Assembly: GCA_026874595.1 (NCBI GenBank)
Contig: CM049309.1
Coordinates: forward strand, 21,871,033-21,935,032
Direction: 5' to 3'
Source: Sipunculus nudus
Taxonomy: Eukaryota > Annelida > Sipuncula > Golfingiida > Sipunculidae
Length of the DNA: 64,000 nucleotides
Shown: positions 47,683-64,000 of the stretch, piece by piece
Layout of the letters: each line of letters begins with the position of its first letter
Position numbering within the stretch: position 1 is the stretch's first letter
Position numbers and translations under genes: made by a program
Notes under the pieces: model-generated
What the model was told of the DNA's origin: nothing
Seen by the model: the letters and a program-made list of their open reading frames with translations, nothing else
Databases searched by the model: none

Positions 47683-48050
47683 CCCTCAATATTTATCTGA
47701 ACGAGAACTTGCCTTTGTTTGGTGCCTATGTTGCTTTTTGCACCCAGCTCCAAATTTTAAACATAAACCCGCTGTCGGTGATTTAATTATACGGCACACT
47801 AGCTCTCGGTGGTTTGATTTTTGGCCTTGTGCCAAAAAAATATATCCGCTAAGTGCCAATTAAAATAATCAGACCATAGAAAAATCAACATATCATCCGA
47901 ATGCATTTTAGTTATATAGCCCGCAGGACTACAATAGGCATAAGGCCATCCATCGACCAGCTACAATTACAATTGAATATATCAGCCTTGAACCCAGCCC
48001 CTTAATCCTCTCAATCTCGCTCTTTTGTAAACGTGCATAGATAGCCTTTG
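47683..48050 (+). repeat. Tandem repeat unit B (5'-truncated)
   Basis: It shares CACCCAGCTCCAAATTTTAA, CCGCTGTCGG, CGGCACACTAGCTCTCGG and ATATATCCGC with units A and C in the same order, and ends TCTTTTGTAAACGTGCATAG directly before unit C. The first half of the unit is missing. Confidence 0.75.
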
Positions 48051-48051
48051 A

Positions 48052-48752
48052 CACCTTTGTGTTCGATTCGTGCAAGACATACCTAGGATAATCAGTCATA
48101 CAGTCAACTCGCCGATTTCAGAAAAATTGGCCAGATCGCTTTGTCCCTCCGTCTGGATTTCGAGCCGTCCGTCAAGGCTTTCTTCCGTCAGTGACGCTTC
48201 CTTTGGCGCTAGATGACGCTTCCATTATCTCAACAAGAATACATTTGATCTGTCTAAAATTTATAGGAATGATTGGTATCTATGACTGCTCTATCGAATA
48301 ACAGACCTTTCCAAATACCAATATGGCTGCCAGAGCATATATTGGTGATTTTCTATCGCGCGCAATATCTGAACGAGAACATGCTTGATCTTTCTCAAAT
48401 TCCAAGGGATCTTTAGTGCCTATGATGTTTTATGCATCCAGCTCCAAATATTAAATATACACCCGCTGTCGGTGGTCTGATTACACGGCACACCAGCTCT
48501 ATAGGTGATCTGATTTTTGGCCTTGTGTCAGAAAAATATATCCGCAAAGTGCCAATTCAAAAATTATATAACCAGAGAAAAATCAAACAAATCGTCCGAA
48601 TCTATTGTAGTTATATAGCCCGGAGGGCTACAATAGGCATAAGCCCATCCACCGACCGGTAACTATTACAATCAAATATATCAGCCTTGAATCCTGCTCC
48701 TTAATCCTCTCAATCTTATAATATATACTCTTTTGTAAACGTGCATATATAT
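48052..48752 (+). repeat. Tandem repeat unit C (intact, about 700 bp)
   Basis: It starts CACCTTTGTGTTCGATTCGT and ends TTGTAAACGTGCATATATA. It is the complete reference for units A and B and preserves the pre-insertion site of the outer transposon. The ORF at 48432-48662 is a shadow. Confidence 0.8.
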
Positions 48753-48759
48753 CCCCCCC

Positions 48760-49950
<1,191 letters not shown>

Positions 49951-49957
49951 CAAGAAA

Positions 49958-49969
49958 GCGCATGCGTGC
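49958..49969 (+). promoter_or_regulatory. NRF-1-like site upstream of the sulfur-transport gene
   Basis: GCGCATGCGTGC matches the NRF-1 consensus (YGCGCAYGCGCR) except near its end. It lies about 240 bp before the start codon, in a CpG-richer stretch. A TATA-like GATATAAATTAAA follows at about 50088. Such sites are common in promoters of broadly expressed metabolic genes; its use here is inference. Confidence 0.4.
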
Positions 49970-50200
49970 GGACTTGGGCCACAAGCTACCTGTATTTTGA
50001 GGCATTGCTATCTGTACCCCTCCGGTATTTATCACAGGGGCGAGCGATAGGTATGCTGGCTATAACGCACACTGCTGATAGAACCCTGATATAAATTAAA
50101 GGTCACCGTACCACAGGTTTAGATAACACCTGTACCGTGCTAGCTTTTACCCTGTTTGGTGTTAAGTGTCTGCTAACTCTCCACAGGTCCACTTTGTACG

Positions 50201-64000
<13,800 letters not shown>

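Overview
The window is AT-rich animal nuclear DNA. It has spliced genes with consensus GT-AG introns of 0.1 to 5 kb, very long (TA)n, (TG)n and (TC)n microsatellites, and many small transposons. No bacterial operons, Shine-Dalgarno sites or long intronless ORFs are present. The mix of CR1/L2-like LINE remnants, a tRNA-derived SINE, small non-autonomous DNA transposons, Helitron-like repeats and hammerhead ribozymes suggests a marine invertebrate, perhaps a lophotrochozoan such as a mollusc, brachiopod or annelid. That placement is inference; the species cannot be read from the sequence.

One host gene is clear. From 50201 to the right edge, ten plus-strand exons with phase-compatible splice sites encode about 397 residues of a polytopic membrane protein of the YeeE/YedE (sulfur/thiosulfate transport, TsuA-like) family. 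It has the two cysteine motifs SGACPGM and AGCTSGHGLSGM. The gene is cut off by the end of the window just before its stop codon. An NRF-1-like site lies about 240 bp upstream of the start codon. Intron 1 holds an inverted pair of hammerhead ribozymes and a pogo/Tigger-like terminus, intron 2 a Helitron-like repeat, and intron 7 a tandem array with a period of about 157 bp.

The left 35 kb has no convincing host gene. It contains a LINE 3' end (0.4-2.2 kb) with an in-frame fusion of two different reverse-transcriptase tails, several small TIR elements with readable target-site duplications (TTAA at 12.5 kb, CTTCCATT at 17.4 kb, TAAC at 26 kb, ACCAGTTG at 32.6 kb), a 30-bp tandem repeat organised into a 181-bp higher-order repeat (21.8-22.6 kb), a SINE (24.5 kb), two tandem tRNA-Glu-like pseudogenes (33.3 kb), and several promoter-like clusters of CRE octamers and TATA boxes.

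The middle (35.1-48.8 kb) is a nested structure. A tandem array of units of about 0.65-0.7 kb was invaded by an 11.9-kb element (35727-47630) with CACTCTAAGAA termini, a TA duplication and subterminal arrays of GGGTTCTTTGAAGAACC-type palindromes. That element carries a small three-exon gene. The gene is interrupted, one codon after its apparent start codon, by a second 7.75-kb element (37687-45436) with related termini, a TG duplication and GAAACATGTTTC-type palindromes. The inner element carries its own coding exons on the opposite strand.
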